Below, in pieces: positions 55,453-64,000 of a stretch of DNA of 64,000 bases (position 1 is the first letter of the stretch; each line of letters opens with the position of its first letter). The DNA is from an uncultured Pelagibacteraceae bacterium (GTDB taxonomy: Bacteria; Pseudomonadota; Alphaproteobacteria; Pelagibacterales; Pelagibacteraceae). The stretch lies in the NCBI GenBank assembly GCA_902618205.1, contig CACMZL010000001.1, forward strand, positions 1 through 64,000, read 5' to 3'. The translations under genes were made by a program, and so were the position numbers. Below the pieces are notes generated by a model that made no database searches, had not been told where the DNA came from, and saw nothing but the letters and a program-made list of their open reading frames with translations.

Positions 55453-58329
55453 TTAAGCGGTTTTTTTAAATTTTGTATCTAATAAAGGCTTTAAAAATTT
55501 ACCTGTATAGCTATCTTTCACTTTTGCAACTTCCTCGGGTTTGCCTTCGGCAATAATATTTCCGCCTTTAACACCACCCTCGGGTCCCATATCTACAATA
55601 TAATCGGCAGTTTTAATAACATCTAAATTATGCTCAATAACTACAACTGAATTACCTGTTGCAACAAAGGTGTGCAATATTTCCAAAAGTTTTTTTATAT
55701 CATGTTGATGTAATCCAGTAGTTGGTTCATCTAATATATACATGGTTCTTCCTGTAGACCTTTTAGATAATTCTTTAGCAAGCTTAATTCGTTGGGCTTC
55801 TCCACCTGATAGAGTTGTTGCTTGTTGACCAATTTTTATGTAGCCAAGACCAACTTTTTTTAATGTTAAAAGTTTAGTTTTGATATTTGAAATATTTTCA
55901 AAATACTCACATCCTTCATCAACTGTCATATTTAAAACATCCGCAATACTCTTATCTTTGAATTTAATCTCTAGTGTTTCTCTGTTGTATCTAGTGCCTT
56001 TGCACTCATCGCAAGTTATATAAACATCAGGAAGAAAGTGCATTTCGTAAGTAATTACACCATCTCCTTCACATGCTTCACATCTTCCACCCTTTACATT
56101 GAAAGAAAATCTTCCAGGTTTATAGCCTCTACTTTTTGCTTCAGGTAAATTGGTAAACCAGTCTCTGATAGGACCAAAAGCTCCAGTATATGTAGCAGGA
56201 TTTGATCTAGGAGTTCTACCAATAGGTGATTGATCAATATCTATAACTTTATCAATTAATTCTATTCCTTTAAATCCTCTAAATGGCTGAGGAATTTTTC
56301 TAGACTTATTATTATTCAAAGTAAGATTTAATGCATTGTATAAAGTTTGAAGTATCAAAGTAGATTTACCACTTCCTGATACACCTGTAACACAAGTGAA
56401 ACTACCCAAAGGTATTTTTAAATTTACGTTATTTAAATTATTTCCTGATGCACCATTGATTTCTAAAAATCTACCATTTTTTGCAAGTCTTCTATTTTTT
56501 GGAATAGGTATGAAACTCTTATTTGATAAATATCTTCCAGTAATACTTTTATCATTTTTTAAAATTTGCTCATATGTGCCTGCAGCAACAATTTCTCCAC
56601 CTTTATTTCCAGCTTCAGGTCCTAAATCTATTATATGATCTGCATTCTCCATTGTTTCTGTATCGTGTTCAACAACAATAACAGTATTACCTAAGTCTCT
56701 TAATCGTTTTAATGCATCTATTAGTTTAACATTATCTTTTTGATGCAAACCAATTGATGGTTCATCTAAAACGTAAAGTACTCCAGTTAAACCTGATCCA
56801 ATTTGTGATGCTAGTCTAATCCTTTGTGCTTCGCCACCAGATAATGTTCCAGACTCTCTAGATAAAGTTAAATAATCAAGACCAACATTTAAAAGAAAAT
56901 CTAAACGTTCATTAATTTCTTTTAATATATGTTGAGCAATTTTAATTTGTCTTTTGTCTAATTTAACCTCTAAAGATCTAAACCATTCTTTAGCATCAAA
57001 AATCGATTTTTCTGTAACTTGACTTATGTTTAATTCATTTATTTTAACACACAGAGCTTCATCTTTTAATCGATAACCATTGCATCTTTCACATTTTGTA
57101 TCAGATTGATACTGAGCAATTTCCTCTCTTTTCCAATCACTATCTGTTTCTAAATATCTTCTCTCTAAATTATTGACAACACCTTCAAAAGTTTTTTTGT
57201 GCGAATATTTTTCATAACCATCATCATAAGTAAATTTTATTTCCTCATCGTCAGAACCATATAAAATTACATCCTTAATTTTTTTTGATAGTTTTGACCA
57301 TTTATCATCTAATGAAAAACCATAATGTTTAGATAAAGATGCCAATGTTTGGGCGTAATACATTGATGTAGATTTAGCCCAAGGTTCTATAGCTCCATCT
57401 GCGATAGATTTTTTTTCATTTGGAACAACTAAATTTGGATCAACATTTAATTTCATTCCAATACCTTCACATTCTTCACAAGCTCCATACGGACTGTTGA
57501 ATGAGAAAAGTCTTGGTTCAATCTCTTCAATAGTAAAACCACTTTCAGGACAAGCAAATTTGGTTGAGAAAATTAATTTTTCAATTTTTCTGTATTTCTT
57601 TGGAAGTGTTTCATTTTCATATTCAACAAAAAGTAATCCATTTGCTAAATTAACAGCTGTTTCAACACTTTCGGCTAATCTATTTCCTAATGATGAATTT
57701 ATTACAATTCTATCAACTAAGATTGAAATATCGTGTTTAAGTTTTTTATTTAATTCTGGAACACTTTCAATATCATACAATTGGTCATCAACTTTGATTT
57801 TTCTAAATCCTCTTTTTTTGTATCCTAATATATCTTTTTTGTATTCACCTTTACGTCCTCGCACGACTGGAGCATATAAATATATGGTAGATTTTTTTGG
57901 TAATTCTTTAATCTTATCAACAATCTGACTAATTGTTTGAGAAGTAATTGGTTTACCAGTAAATGGAGAGTAGGGTATTCCTGCTCTTGCATAAAGTACT
58001 CTCATGTAGTCATATATCTCGGTAACAGTTGCAACTGTTGATCTTGGATTTTTAGATGTATTTTTTTGCTCTATAGATATTGCAGGACTCAAACCTTCGA
58101 TTAAATCTACATTTGGTTTTTTCATTTTATCTAAAAACTGTCTTGCGTATGCAGATAAACTTTCAACATATCTTCTTTGACCCTCTGCATAGACAGTATC
58201 AAATGCTAATGATGATTTTCCTGACCCAGATAGACCTGTTATTACAACAAATTTGTCTTTAGGAATCTCTAGTGAAATATTCTTTAAATTGTGCTCTTTT
58301 GCGCCCTTAATAAGTATCTTTTTAAGCAT
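55453..58329 (-). CDS. uvrA: Excinuclease ABC subunit A (UvrA)
   Basis: Damage-recognition ATPase of nucleotide excision repair. 958 residues: first Walker [13 protein letters not shown] (about 32-43), signature/insertion domain with [20 protein letters not shown], second signature [12 protein letters not shown] twice, second Walker [12 protein letters not shown] (about 645), zinc finger [21 protein letters not shown] with CDECKG, and closing Walker [13 protein letters not shown]. The first finger has CPxS where E. coli has CPxC, as is usual in alphaproteobacteria. Divergent from ssb. Confidence 0.97.
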   Translation of the reverse strand: MLKKILIKGAKEHNLKNISLEIPKDKFVVITGLSGSGKSSLAFDTVYAEGQRRYVESLSAYARQFLDKMKKPNVDLIEGLSPAISIEQKNTSKNPRSTVATVTEIYDYMRVLYARAGIPYSPFTGKPITSQTISQIVDKIKELPKKSTIYLYAPVVRGRKGEYKKDILGYKKRGFRKIKVDDQLYDIESVPELNKKLKHDISILVDRIVINSSLGNRLAESVETAVNLANGLLFVEYENETLPKKYRKIEKLIFSTKFACPESGFTIEEIEPRLFSFNSPYGACEECEGIGMKLNVDPNLVVPNEKKSIADGAIEPWAKSTSMYYAQTLASLSKHYGFSLDDKWSKLSKKIKDVILYGSDDEEIKFTYDDGYEKYSHKKTFEGVVNNLERRYLETDSDWKREEIAQYQSDTKCERCNGYRLKDEALCVKINELNISQVTEKSIFDAKEWFRSLEVKLDKRQIKIAQHILKEINERLDFLLNVGLDYLTLSRESGTLSGGEAQRIRLASQIGSGLTGVLYVLDEPSIGLHQKDNVKLIDALKRLRDLGNTVIVVEHDTETMENADHIIDLGPEAGNKGGEIVAAGTYEQILKNDKSITGRYLSNKSFIPIPKNRRLAKNGRFLEINGASGNNLNNVNLKIPLGSFTCVTGVSGSGKSTLILQTLYNALNLTLNNNKSRKIPQPFRGFKGIELIDKVIDIDQSPIGRTPRSNPATYTGAFGPIRDWFTNLPEAKSRGYKPGRFSFNVKGGRCEACEGDGVITYEMHFLPDVYITCDECKGTRYNRETLEIKFKDKSIADVLNMTVDEGCEYFENISNIKTKLLTLKKVGLGYIKIGQQATTLSGGEAQRIKLAKELSKRSTGRTMYILDEPTTGLHQHDIKKLLEILHTFVATGNSVVVIEHNLDVIKTADYIVDMGPEGGVKGGNIIAEGKPEEVAKVKDSYTGKFLKPLLDTKFKKTA

Positions 58330-58374
58330 AATTTTAGTTGCTTTAGATTAATAAAATTAATATTCAAGCCTATT

Positions 58375-58392
58375 AATGTTATAAATAACATT
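58375..58392. promoter_or_regulatory. Inverted repeat in the ssb/uvrA divergent region
   Basis: AATGTTAT-AA-ATAACATT, perfect 8-base arms with a 2-base centre, 17 bases before the ssb ATG. No typical alphaproteobacterial LexA site (spaced GAAC/GTTC halves) was seen. It resembles the Zur palindrome core but with a different centre, so it is not assigned. Confidence 0.4.
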
Positions 58393-58409
58393 TCAAATAT
58401 ATAAATATT

Positions 58410-58856
58410 ATGGCAGGAAGCTTAAATAAAGTACTTTTAATCGGTCGATTAGGCGCAGATCCAGAAATTAAACAGATGGTTAACGGCAAAAGTGTAGCAA
58501 GATTAAGCCTAGCTACTAGTCAATCATGGAAAGATAAAAATACTGGTGAAAAAAAGGAAAAAACTGAATGGCACAGAGTAGTTGTTTTTAATGAAGGATT
58601 AGTAAATGTAGTTCAACAATATTTAAAAAAAGGAGCACAAGTATACGTTGAAGGACAACTGACTACTAGAAAATGGAAAGATGAACAATCAGGTCAGGAT
58701 AAATATTCTACTGAAATTTTAATTCAAGGATACAATTCATCATTAACAATGTTAGGTGGGGGAAATCAAAATTCAATTCCATCTCAAGATAACAAACAAA
58801 GCTTTGATGATAGTTCAATGGCTCAAAATGAGTTAGATGATGATATTCCTTTCTAA
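58410..58856 (+). CDS. ssb: Single-stranded DNA-binding protein Ssb
   Basis: Binds ssDNA in replication and repair. 148 residues: OB-fold (about 4-110) with [32 protein letters not shown] and [16 protein letters not shown], a short polar linker, and the conserved acidic C-tip DDDIPF that recruits partner proteins. gyrA follows after 4 bases. Confidence 0.96.
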   Translation: MAGSLNKVLLIGRLGADPEIKQMVNGKSVARLSLATSQSWKDKNTGEKKEKTEWHRVVVFNEGLVNVVQQYLKKGAQVYVEGQLTTRKWKDEQSGQDKYSTEILIQGYNSSLTMLGGGNQNSIPSQDNKQSFDDSSMAQNELDDDIPF

Positions 58857-58860
58857 ATAA

Positions 58861-61434
58861 ATGCAAAAAAACGAATTAACTAAAGATTTAAATATCAAAC
58901 CAATTTCAATGTATGATGAAATGAGTTCATCATATTTATCTTACGCCATGAGCGTAATAATTAGTAGGGCATTACCTGACATAAGAGATGGACTTAAACC
59001 TGTTCACAGAAGAATTTTATATGCAATGCACAAAGGTGGTTTTGATTGGTCAAAACAATTTAGAAAATCTGCAAGAATTGTTGGAGATGTAATTGGTAAG
59101 TATCATCCGCATGGTGATCAAGCTGTGTATGATGCCTTGGTTAGAATGGTTCAAGATTTTTCAATGAGTGTTCCTTTAATTGATGGTCAGGGCAATTTTG
59201 GTTCAATCGATGGTGATCCACCTGCAGCAATGAGGTATACAGAAACAAAACTTGCAAAAATATCTCAATTTTTGATTGATGATATTGAAAAAAATACTGT
59301 CTCATTTAAAAGTAACTACGACGAAACTGAACAAGAGCCTACAGTATTGCCAGCTCAATATCCTAATCTTTTAGTAAATGGAGCCGGAGGTATCGCTGTT
59401 GGTATGGCAACTAGTATACCACCACATAATCTTGGTGAAATAATTGATGGAACTTTAGCTCTTATTAAAAATAAAGATATTAAAGTTAAAGAGTTAATGA
59501 AGCATATACCTGGCCCTGATTTTCCAACTGGTGGAGTTATTATCGGTAAAGATATTATTCGAGAAGGATATAAAACAGGCAGAGGTTCTTTTAAAATTAG
59601 GGGTGAAATAAACGTAGAAAATCTTAAAAATGGTAAAGATAGATTAGTAATTACTTCAATACCTTATCAAGTAAATAAATCTAACTTAAATGAAAAAATT
59701 GCAGAATTAGTTAGAGACAAAAAAATAGAAGGTATAAGTGACATTAGAGATGAATCTAATAGAGAAGGTATAAGAGTTGCTATCGATCTAAGAAGAAGCG
59801 TTGAGCCCGAGACAATAAAAAGACAACTTTATAAATATACATCCATTGAAACTTCATTTGGATTTAATTCATTAGCAATTGTTGATAACAAACCTAAAAC
59901 ATGTTCATTAAAAGATTTTTTAGAGAACTTTTTAAAATTTAGAGAAGATGTAGTTATTAAAAAAACTAAATATGATTTAAAAAAAGCTGAAGATCGTGTT
60001 CATATTTTACTTGGTTTATCTGTTAGTGTAGAAAACATTGATAAAGTAATAAAAATTATTAGATCTTCAAAAAATCCGGAAGAAGCAAAAAATACTCTTA
60101 TAAAAACTAAATGGAAAATAACAAAATCTGCAAAATTAATTAAATTAGTTGATAGTAAAAATTATAAAGGATCTTACAACTTATCTGAAACTCAGGTTAC
60201 ATCAATATTAGAACTTAGATTACAAAAATTAACAGCTCTTGGAATTAACGAAATTGAAGAAGAAATAAAAAAATTATCTGAATTGATTACAAAGTATAAA
60301 AAAATAATAAATTCTAAAAGTGAACTATTAAAAGTAATTAGTAATGAGTTATCTCAAATTAAAGAGAAATTTTCATCTCCGAGAAGAACACAGATTATAG
60401 ATGCAGTTTTAAACTATAATATTGAAGAAACTATTCAAAAAGAGTCTGTAATAATTACAATTACTTTACAAGGATACATTAAAAGAGGTGCCTTAAGCAA
60501 TGTTAAACAACAGAAAAGAGGTGGAAAGGGTAAAACAGGGATAAAGACAAGAGACGAAGATTCTGTAGTACAAACATTATCAGTAAATACACACACATCT
60601 GTTCTATTTTTCTCTACTGAAGGATTAGCATACAAAGTTAAAGCTTGGAAAATTCCAGAGGGATCAGCTGCATCCAAAGGAAAGTCTTTATTTAATATTC
60701 TTCCTCTAAAAAACCATCAATCAATTAGTTCAATTATGCCATTTCCAGATAGTGATGTTGATACAAAAGACATGCATATCATTTTTGCAACAAGTGAAGG
60801 AAAAATTAGAAAGAATAATCTTGAAGATTTTACCTCAATTAATGCTTCAGGTAAAATTGCAATGAAGCTTGATGGCAACGATAAAATTATTGGTGTTAAA
60901 ATTTGTAGAGATGATCAGGATATAATTTTAAGTACTAAATTAGGAAAATGTATAAGGTTTGAGTCTAAAAAACTTAGAGTCTTTAAAGGCAGATCATCAA
61001 AAGGTATAAGAGGTATAAATTTAGCAGAAAATGATACTATCGTATCTCTGTCTATTATTGATCATGACTCAAATAAGAAAGCAAAAACTAAAGACCAAAA
61101 ATCTGAAATTAAAGCTAAAGAAAAATTCATACTGTCAATCACAGAAAATGGTTACGGTAAGAGAACATCTCATTATGATTATAGAGTTACAAATAGAGGA
61201 GGAAAGGGAATTATTGGTATTGTTAATTCACAAAGAAACGGTAATGTTTCCTCATCTTTTCCTGTTTTTGAAGGAGATCAAATATTAATTTCTACAAATA
61301 AAGGTAGAGTAATAAGAACAGCTGTTAAAGAAATAAGAATAGCTGGTCGTAATACTCAAGGTGTCAGAATTATTAAACTGACTGGTGATGAAAAAGTAGT
61401 TTCTGCTATTAAATTAGATGATAATCTCATTTAA
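58861..61434 (+). CDS. gyrA: DNA gyrase subunit A
   Basis: Breakage-reunion subunit of gyrase. 857 residues: N-terminal [22 protein letters not shown], active-site region [11 protein letters not shown] (catalytic Tyr), and the C-terminal beta-pinwheel with a GyrA box in [15 protein letters not shown], which marks gyrase rather than topoisomerase IV. The quinolone-pocket helix reads [13 protein letters not shown], with Gln 87 at the Ser 83 position of E. coli. A Lys-rich insertion (near 735-755) lies in the pinwheel. Overlap with coaD by one base. Confidence 0.96.
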   Translation: MQKNELTKDLNIKPISMYDEMSSSYLSYAMSVIISRALPDIRDGLKPVHRRILYAMHKGGFDWSKQFRKSARIVGDVIGKYHPHGDQAVYDALVRMVQDFSMSVPLIDGQGNFGSIDGDPPAAMRYTETKLAKISQFLIDDIEKNTVSFKSNYDETEQEPTVLPAQYPNLLVNGAGGIAVGMATSIPPHNLGEIIDGTLALIKNKDIKVKELMKHIPGPDFPTGGVIIGKDIIREGYKTGRGSFKIRGEINVENLKNGKDRLVITSIPYQVNKSNLNEKIAELVRDKKIEGISDIRDESNREGIRVAIDLRRSVEPETIKRQLYKYTSIETSFGFNSLAIVDNKPKTCSLKDFLENFLKFREDVVIKKTKYDLKKAEDRVHILLGLSVSVENIDKVIKIIRSSKNPEEAKNTLIKTKWKITKSAKLIKLVDSKNYKGSYNLSETQVTSILELRLQKLTALGINEIEEEIKKLSELITKYKKIINSKSELLKVISNELSQIKEKFSSPRRTQIIDAVLNYNIEETIQKESVIITITLQGYIKRGALSNVKQQKRGGKGKTGIKTRDEDSVVQTLSVNTHTSVLFFSTEGLAYKVKAWKIPEGSAASKGKSLFNILPLKNHQSISSIMPFPDSDVDTKDMHIIFATSEGKIRKNNLEDFTSINASGKIAMKLDGNDKIIGVKICRDDQDIILSTKLGKCIRFESKKLRVFKGRSSKGIRGINLAENDTIVSLSIIDHDSNKKAKTKDQKSEIKAKEKFILSITENGYGKRTSHYDYRVTNRGGKGIIGIVNSQRNGNVSSSFPVFEGDQILISTNKGRVIRTAVKEIRIAGRNTQGVRIIKLTGDEKVVSAIKLDDNLI

Positions 61435-61928
61435 TGAAAAATATAGCTATCTATCCAGGAACTTTTGATCCAATTACTTTTGGCCATATAGATGTAATTA
61501 AAAAATCACTTAAGATAGTAGATAAAGTAATTGTAGGTATTTCAGATGGAAATCAGAAAAACTTCCTATTTACATTAGATGAAAGAATAGAAATTGTTAA
61601 AAGAGCTCTTTATAAAGATCTGAAATTTAAAAAGAATAAGGTTGATGTTATAAAATTTAATACTTTGACAACAGACCTTTGTAAAAAATATAAATCAAAT
61701 ATAATCTTAAGAGGCTTAAGAGCAGTTTCTGATTTTGAGTACGAATTCCAACTTGCTGGAATGAATAGAAAACTTAATAATCAAGTTGAGACAATTTTTT
61801 TAATGTCAGATGTTGAAAATCAAATAATATCATCTAGATTTGTTAAAGAAATCGCTCAACATAATGGTGATTTGAAAAAATTTACTACCAAAAGTACAAT
61901 TAAATCATTGAAAGAGGTTTATGAATAA
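61434..61928 (+). CDS. coaD: Phosphopantetheine adenylyltransferase CoaD
   Basis: Penultimate step of coenzyme A synthesis. 164 residues: AIYPGTFDPITFGHIDVIKKS (nucleotide-binding HxGH-type TFGHI), KNFLFTLDERIEIV, LRGLRAVSDFEYEFQLAGMNRKL, and the closing SSRFVKEIA. Typical length. The ATG overlaps the gyrA stop (TAATG); the 3' end overlaps the cyclophilin by 8 bases. Confidence 0.96.
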   Translation: MKNIAIYPGTFDPITFGHIDVIKKSLKIVDKVIVGISDGNQKNFLFTLDERIEIVKRALYKDLKFKKNKVDVIKFNTLTTDLCKKYKSNIILRGLRAVSDFEYEFQLAGMNRKLNNQVETIFLMSDVENQIISSRFVKEIAQHNGDLKKFTTKSTIKSLKEVYE

Positions 61929-62478
61929 ATTTTTAAATATTTTAATTATTTTTTTTATTTTTTTATCAACAAATTTAATAGCAAAGGAGAATATAATGAT
62001 TTTAAAATTAAAAGACGGTGTTGTAAAAATTGAAATGTATCCTGATGTTGCACCAAATCACGTTAAAAGAATTCAAGAGTTAGCAGACTCAGGACAATAT
62101 GATAATGTTGTTTTCCATAGAGTAATTGATGGGTTTATGGCACAAACAGGTGATGTAAAATTTGGAAATTCATCCTCTAAAGATTTTGATTTAAGAAGAG
62201 CAGGTATTGGTGGATCTGATTTACCAGATTTAAATCAAGAATTTAATAATCTACCTCATGAAAGAGGAACTGTATCTATGGCAAGATCTTCAGATCCTAA
62301 TAGTGCTAATAGTCAGTTTTTTATTTGTTTTAAACCTGCACCTTTTTTAGATAGGCAATATACTGTTTTTGGAAAAGTAATCGAAGGTATGGAATTTGTT
62401 GATATGATTGCAAAAGGTGATGGTGACAACGGAGCAGTTTCAAATCCTGATAAAATTATTAGTTTTAAAACTCAATAA
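61921..62478 (+). CDS. Cyclophilin-type peptidyl-prolyl isomerase
   Basis: Protein-folding enzyme. 185 residues; the cyclophilin core has VVFHRVIDGFMAQTGDV (catalytic Arg), FNNLPHERGTVSMARSSDPNSANSQFFICFKPAPFLDRQYTVFGKVIEGM and a family-typical closing. The first 25 residues form a signal peptide (FLNILIIFFIFLSTNLIA), cut before KEN, giving a periplasmic form. An internal ATG at 61996, preceded by a strong Shine-Dalgarno, would give a cytoplasmic form beginning MILKLKDGVV. Both might be made. Confidence 0.9.
   Translation: MNKFLNILIIFFIFLSTNLIAKENIMILKLKDGVVKIEMYPDVAPNHVKRIQELADSGQYDNVVFHRVIDGFMAQTGDVKFGNSSSKDFDLRRAGIGGSDLPDLNQEFNNLPHERGTVSMARSSDPNSANSQFFICFKPAPFLDRQYTVFGKVIEGMEFVDMIAKGDGDNGAVSNPDKIISFKTQ
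61984..61998 (+). promoter_or_regulatory. Internal Shine-Dalgarno and ATG within the cyclophilin signal sequence
   Basis: AAGGAG at 61984-61989 is followed 6 bases later by an in-frame ATG at 61996-61998, codon 26 of the long form. It is stronger than the start context of the long form and would yield the mature-like protein without the signal peptide. Confidence 0.55.
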
Positions 62479-62489
62479 TTAAATAATGA

Positions 62490-63602
62490 ATGTCATTAAA
62501 AGATTTCAATTTTAATGTCCATCATACTCAAAATTATGCAAGAGTAGGAGTTATAGAGACCCATAGAGGTAATATTAATACTCCTGCATTTATGCCTGTG
62601 GGTACACAAGCAACTGTTAAAGGTGTTTTTTTAGATGATATAAAAAAAACAGGTAGCGAAATCATCTTATCAAATACGTATCATCTAATGATAAGACCTG
62701 GTGTTGAAAGAATTGAAAGTGTTGGAGGACTTCATGAATTCATGAATTGTGATCTACCAATTTTGACTGACTCAGGTGGTTTTCAAGTAATGTCTCTGTC
62801 GAAATTAAATAAAATCGATAGAGATAAAGGCGCAATTTTTCAATCACATATTGATGGTAAAACTTTTATTTTAAGTCCAGAAGAAAGTATAAGAATTCAA
62901 AAAGGTTTGAACTCTGACATAGTCATGGTTATGGATGAATGCCCAAAAAATACAAAAGACTATGATAAAATTAAAAAATCAATGGAATTATCATCCGATT
63001 GGGCAAAAAGATCAAAAGATGCATTTGGAATAAATGAACACAAAGGTTTATTTGGAATAGTACAAGGTGGTTTATTTAACGATCTAAGAAAAAAATCCCT
63101 AAACAACCTCATTGACATTGGTTTTAATGGATATGCTCTTGGAGGATTAGCTGTTGGGGAAACACAAGATGAAATGTTTGACGTTCTTGATGGAATAAAA
63201 GATCATATGCCTAAAGATAAACCAAGATATTTAATGGGTGTTGGCACACCATCTGATATACTTGGAGCCGTAAAGAGGGGTGTTGATATGTTTGACTGTG
63301 TAATGCCCACAAGATCTGGCAGAACTGGTTTAGCTTTTACATGGGATGGTCAAATACAAATTAGAAATTCAAAATATAAAAATGATAATACTCCACTGGA
63401 CAAAAATGTCACAAAATTCAATTTAAACAAATATTCTAAAAATTATCTAAATCACTTGTTTAATACAAATGAAATGCTTGCTTCAATGATTCTAACCCTT
63501 AACAATATCAATTTTTATCAAAATTTAATGAGTAATATTAGAGATAATATAAAACAAGGAACTTTTGATGAATTTCACAACAAGTACATCAATAAATTGT
63601 AA
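62490..63602 (+). CDS. tgt: Queuine tRNA-ribosyltransferase Tgt (zinc ligands replaced)
   Basis: Exchanges guanine 34 of GUN-anticodon tRNAs for the queuosine precursor base. 370 residues with MPVGTQATVKGVF, SNTYHLMIRPG, the catalytic Asp region LTDSGGFQVMSL, GIVQGG, ALGGLAVGE and the second Asp in VDMFDCVMPTRSGRTG, so the enzyme identity is firm. At the C-terminal zinc site (CxCxxC plus a distant His in the bacterial family), this protein has Val 307, Lys 309, Leu 312 and Asn 338, none a ligand. Structural zinc is probably absent. queA is not in the window. Confidence 0.93.
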   Translation: MSLKDFNFNVHHTQNYARVGVIETHRGNINTPAFMPVGTQATVKGVFLDDIKKTGSEIILSNTYHLMIRPGVERIESVGGLHEFMNCDLPILTDSGGFQVMSLSKLNKIDRDKGAIFQSHIDGKTFILSPEESIRIQKGLNSDIVMVMDECPKNTKDYDKIKKSMELSSDWAKRSKDAFGINEHKGLFGIVQGGLFNDLRKKSLNNLIDIGFNGYALGGLAVGETQDEMFDVLDGIKDHMPKDKPRYLMGVGTPSDILGAVKRGVDMFDCVMPTRSGRTGLAFTWDGQIQIRNSKYKNDNTPLDKNVTKFNLNKYSKNYLNHLFNTNEMLASMILTLNNINFYQNLMSNIRDNIKQGTFDEFHNKYINKL

Positions 63603-63652
63603 ATTTTTAACATTGATTAATAAAAAAAAATCAATATAAAAACGCTTCTTGG

Positions 63653-63728
<76 letters not shown>

Positions 63729-63798
63729 TTAATCAATAAAACCGTCCTTAATATTCAGTGTGTAAAAACTTTTTTATTAAAAATATTGATTTTATTCG

Positions 63799-63816
63799 TG
63801 CACATTCTTTGCACAT
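63799..63816 (+). promoter_or_regulatory. TGCACAT direct repeat upstream of the last gene
   Basis: TGCACAT-TCTT-TGCACAT: perfect 7-base direct repeat with 4-base spacer, the 11-base period used by OmpR/PhoB-type regulators but a different half-site from the Pho boxes. It lies 84 bases before the partial secreted-protein gene. Confidence 0.4.
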
Positions 63817-63900
63817 TTATTGAAATATAATTTGATGTGAAATAGCTAATTTTTATTAAAGTTAATTATAAATAATTTTTGTATGTTTAATATATATTTT

Positions 63901-64000
63901 ATGAAAAAGTTATTAAATGTGCTCTTAATTTTTTTTCTTCTCACAAGCAATGTTTATGCTGACATAAAAGGTGTAGGAAGATGTATTGGTTATCTTGTAA
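63901..64000 (+). CDS. Secreted protein, N-terminal fragment (cut by window edge)
   Basis: Open frame from ATG at 63901 to the right edge, 33 codons. It begins with a clear signal peptide (MKKLLNVLLIFFLLTSNVYA) and continues DIKGVGRCIGYLV, with one Cys. The upstream DNA is AT-rich, with no clear Shine-Dalgarno. The remainder is outside the window, so no family can be assigned. Confidence 0.6.
   Translation, partial: MKKLLNVLLIFFLLTSNVYADIKGVGRCIGYLV

Noticed and set aside
57497-57928. 143-residue plus-strand frame inside uvrA
   Set aside because: Antisense shadow of the uvrA reading frame; no domain and no ribosome binding site seen.

Overview
The window is a strongly AT-rich, densely packed bacterial chromosome segment from an alphaproteobacterium. 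It looks like a streamlined marine SAR11 (Pelagibacterales) lineage. This rests on NtrY/NtrX, a general L-amino-acid Aap ABC transporter, the alphaproteobacterial order argS-nagZ-scpA-scpB-tatABC-serS-yajC-secDF, very short intergenic gaps, many ATGA/TAATG stop-start overlaps, and Lys/Asn/Ile-rich proteins. No mobile element, rRNA or CRISPR array was seen. The placement is made from gene content and order, not from a database search.

Layout. 1-5632: NtrY/NtrX two-component pair (ntrY cut by the left edge) and the TrkA/TrkH potassium system. 5656-11023: tRNA-Arg, the aapJQMP amino-acid importer, an XRE regulator, tRNA-Asn and tRNA-Cys. 11139-17534: valS, ilvD, a mannose-1-phosphate guanylyltransferase and an EamA transporter. 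17701-32883: a phosphate-stress island. It contains a lipid/DAG kinase divergent from a PlcP-like phosphoesterase and an Agt-like glycosyltransferase, then phoR, an unknown secreted protein, pstSCAB, phoU, phoB, sixA, ppk and ppx. 33034-34820: a minus-strand arsenic cassette (arsC, an AqpS-like channel, a small membrane protein) with a NUDIX gene. 34879-38899: DUF3147-like membrane protein, redoxin and zur with znuBC, divergent from znuA across a near-canonical Zur box. 38908-41188: a COG0523 GTPase, a WD40 protein and a small Cys/His protein downstream of znuA. 41194-45163: assorted housekeeping genes. 45160-54814: argS to secF. 54815-63602: PuuD-like protein, uvrA, ssb, gyrA, coaD, a cyclophilin and tgt. 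63653-64000: tRNA-Lys and the start of a secreted protein.

How the genes fit together. Phosphate limitation appears to be answered in one place. Pst imports phosphate, PhoR/PhoB/PhoU sense and signal it, and Ppk/Ppx store and mobilise polyphosphate. PlcP and Agt can swap phospholipids for glycolipids, and a divergent DAG kinase can act on the diacylglycerol. Sequences shaped like Pho boxes (7+4+7 direct repeats) precede pstS, lie between the lipid kinase and plcP, and precede the arsenic cassette. The last suggests that arsenate detoxification is switched on together with phosphate scavenging, when Pst would also take up arsenate. A second theme is zinc: a Zur regulon with a His/Asp-repeat ZnuA, an uncharacterised downstream trio, and a tRNA-guanine transglycosylase in which all four zinc-ligand positions of the family appear to be replaced.
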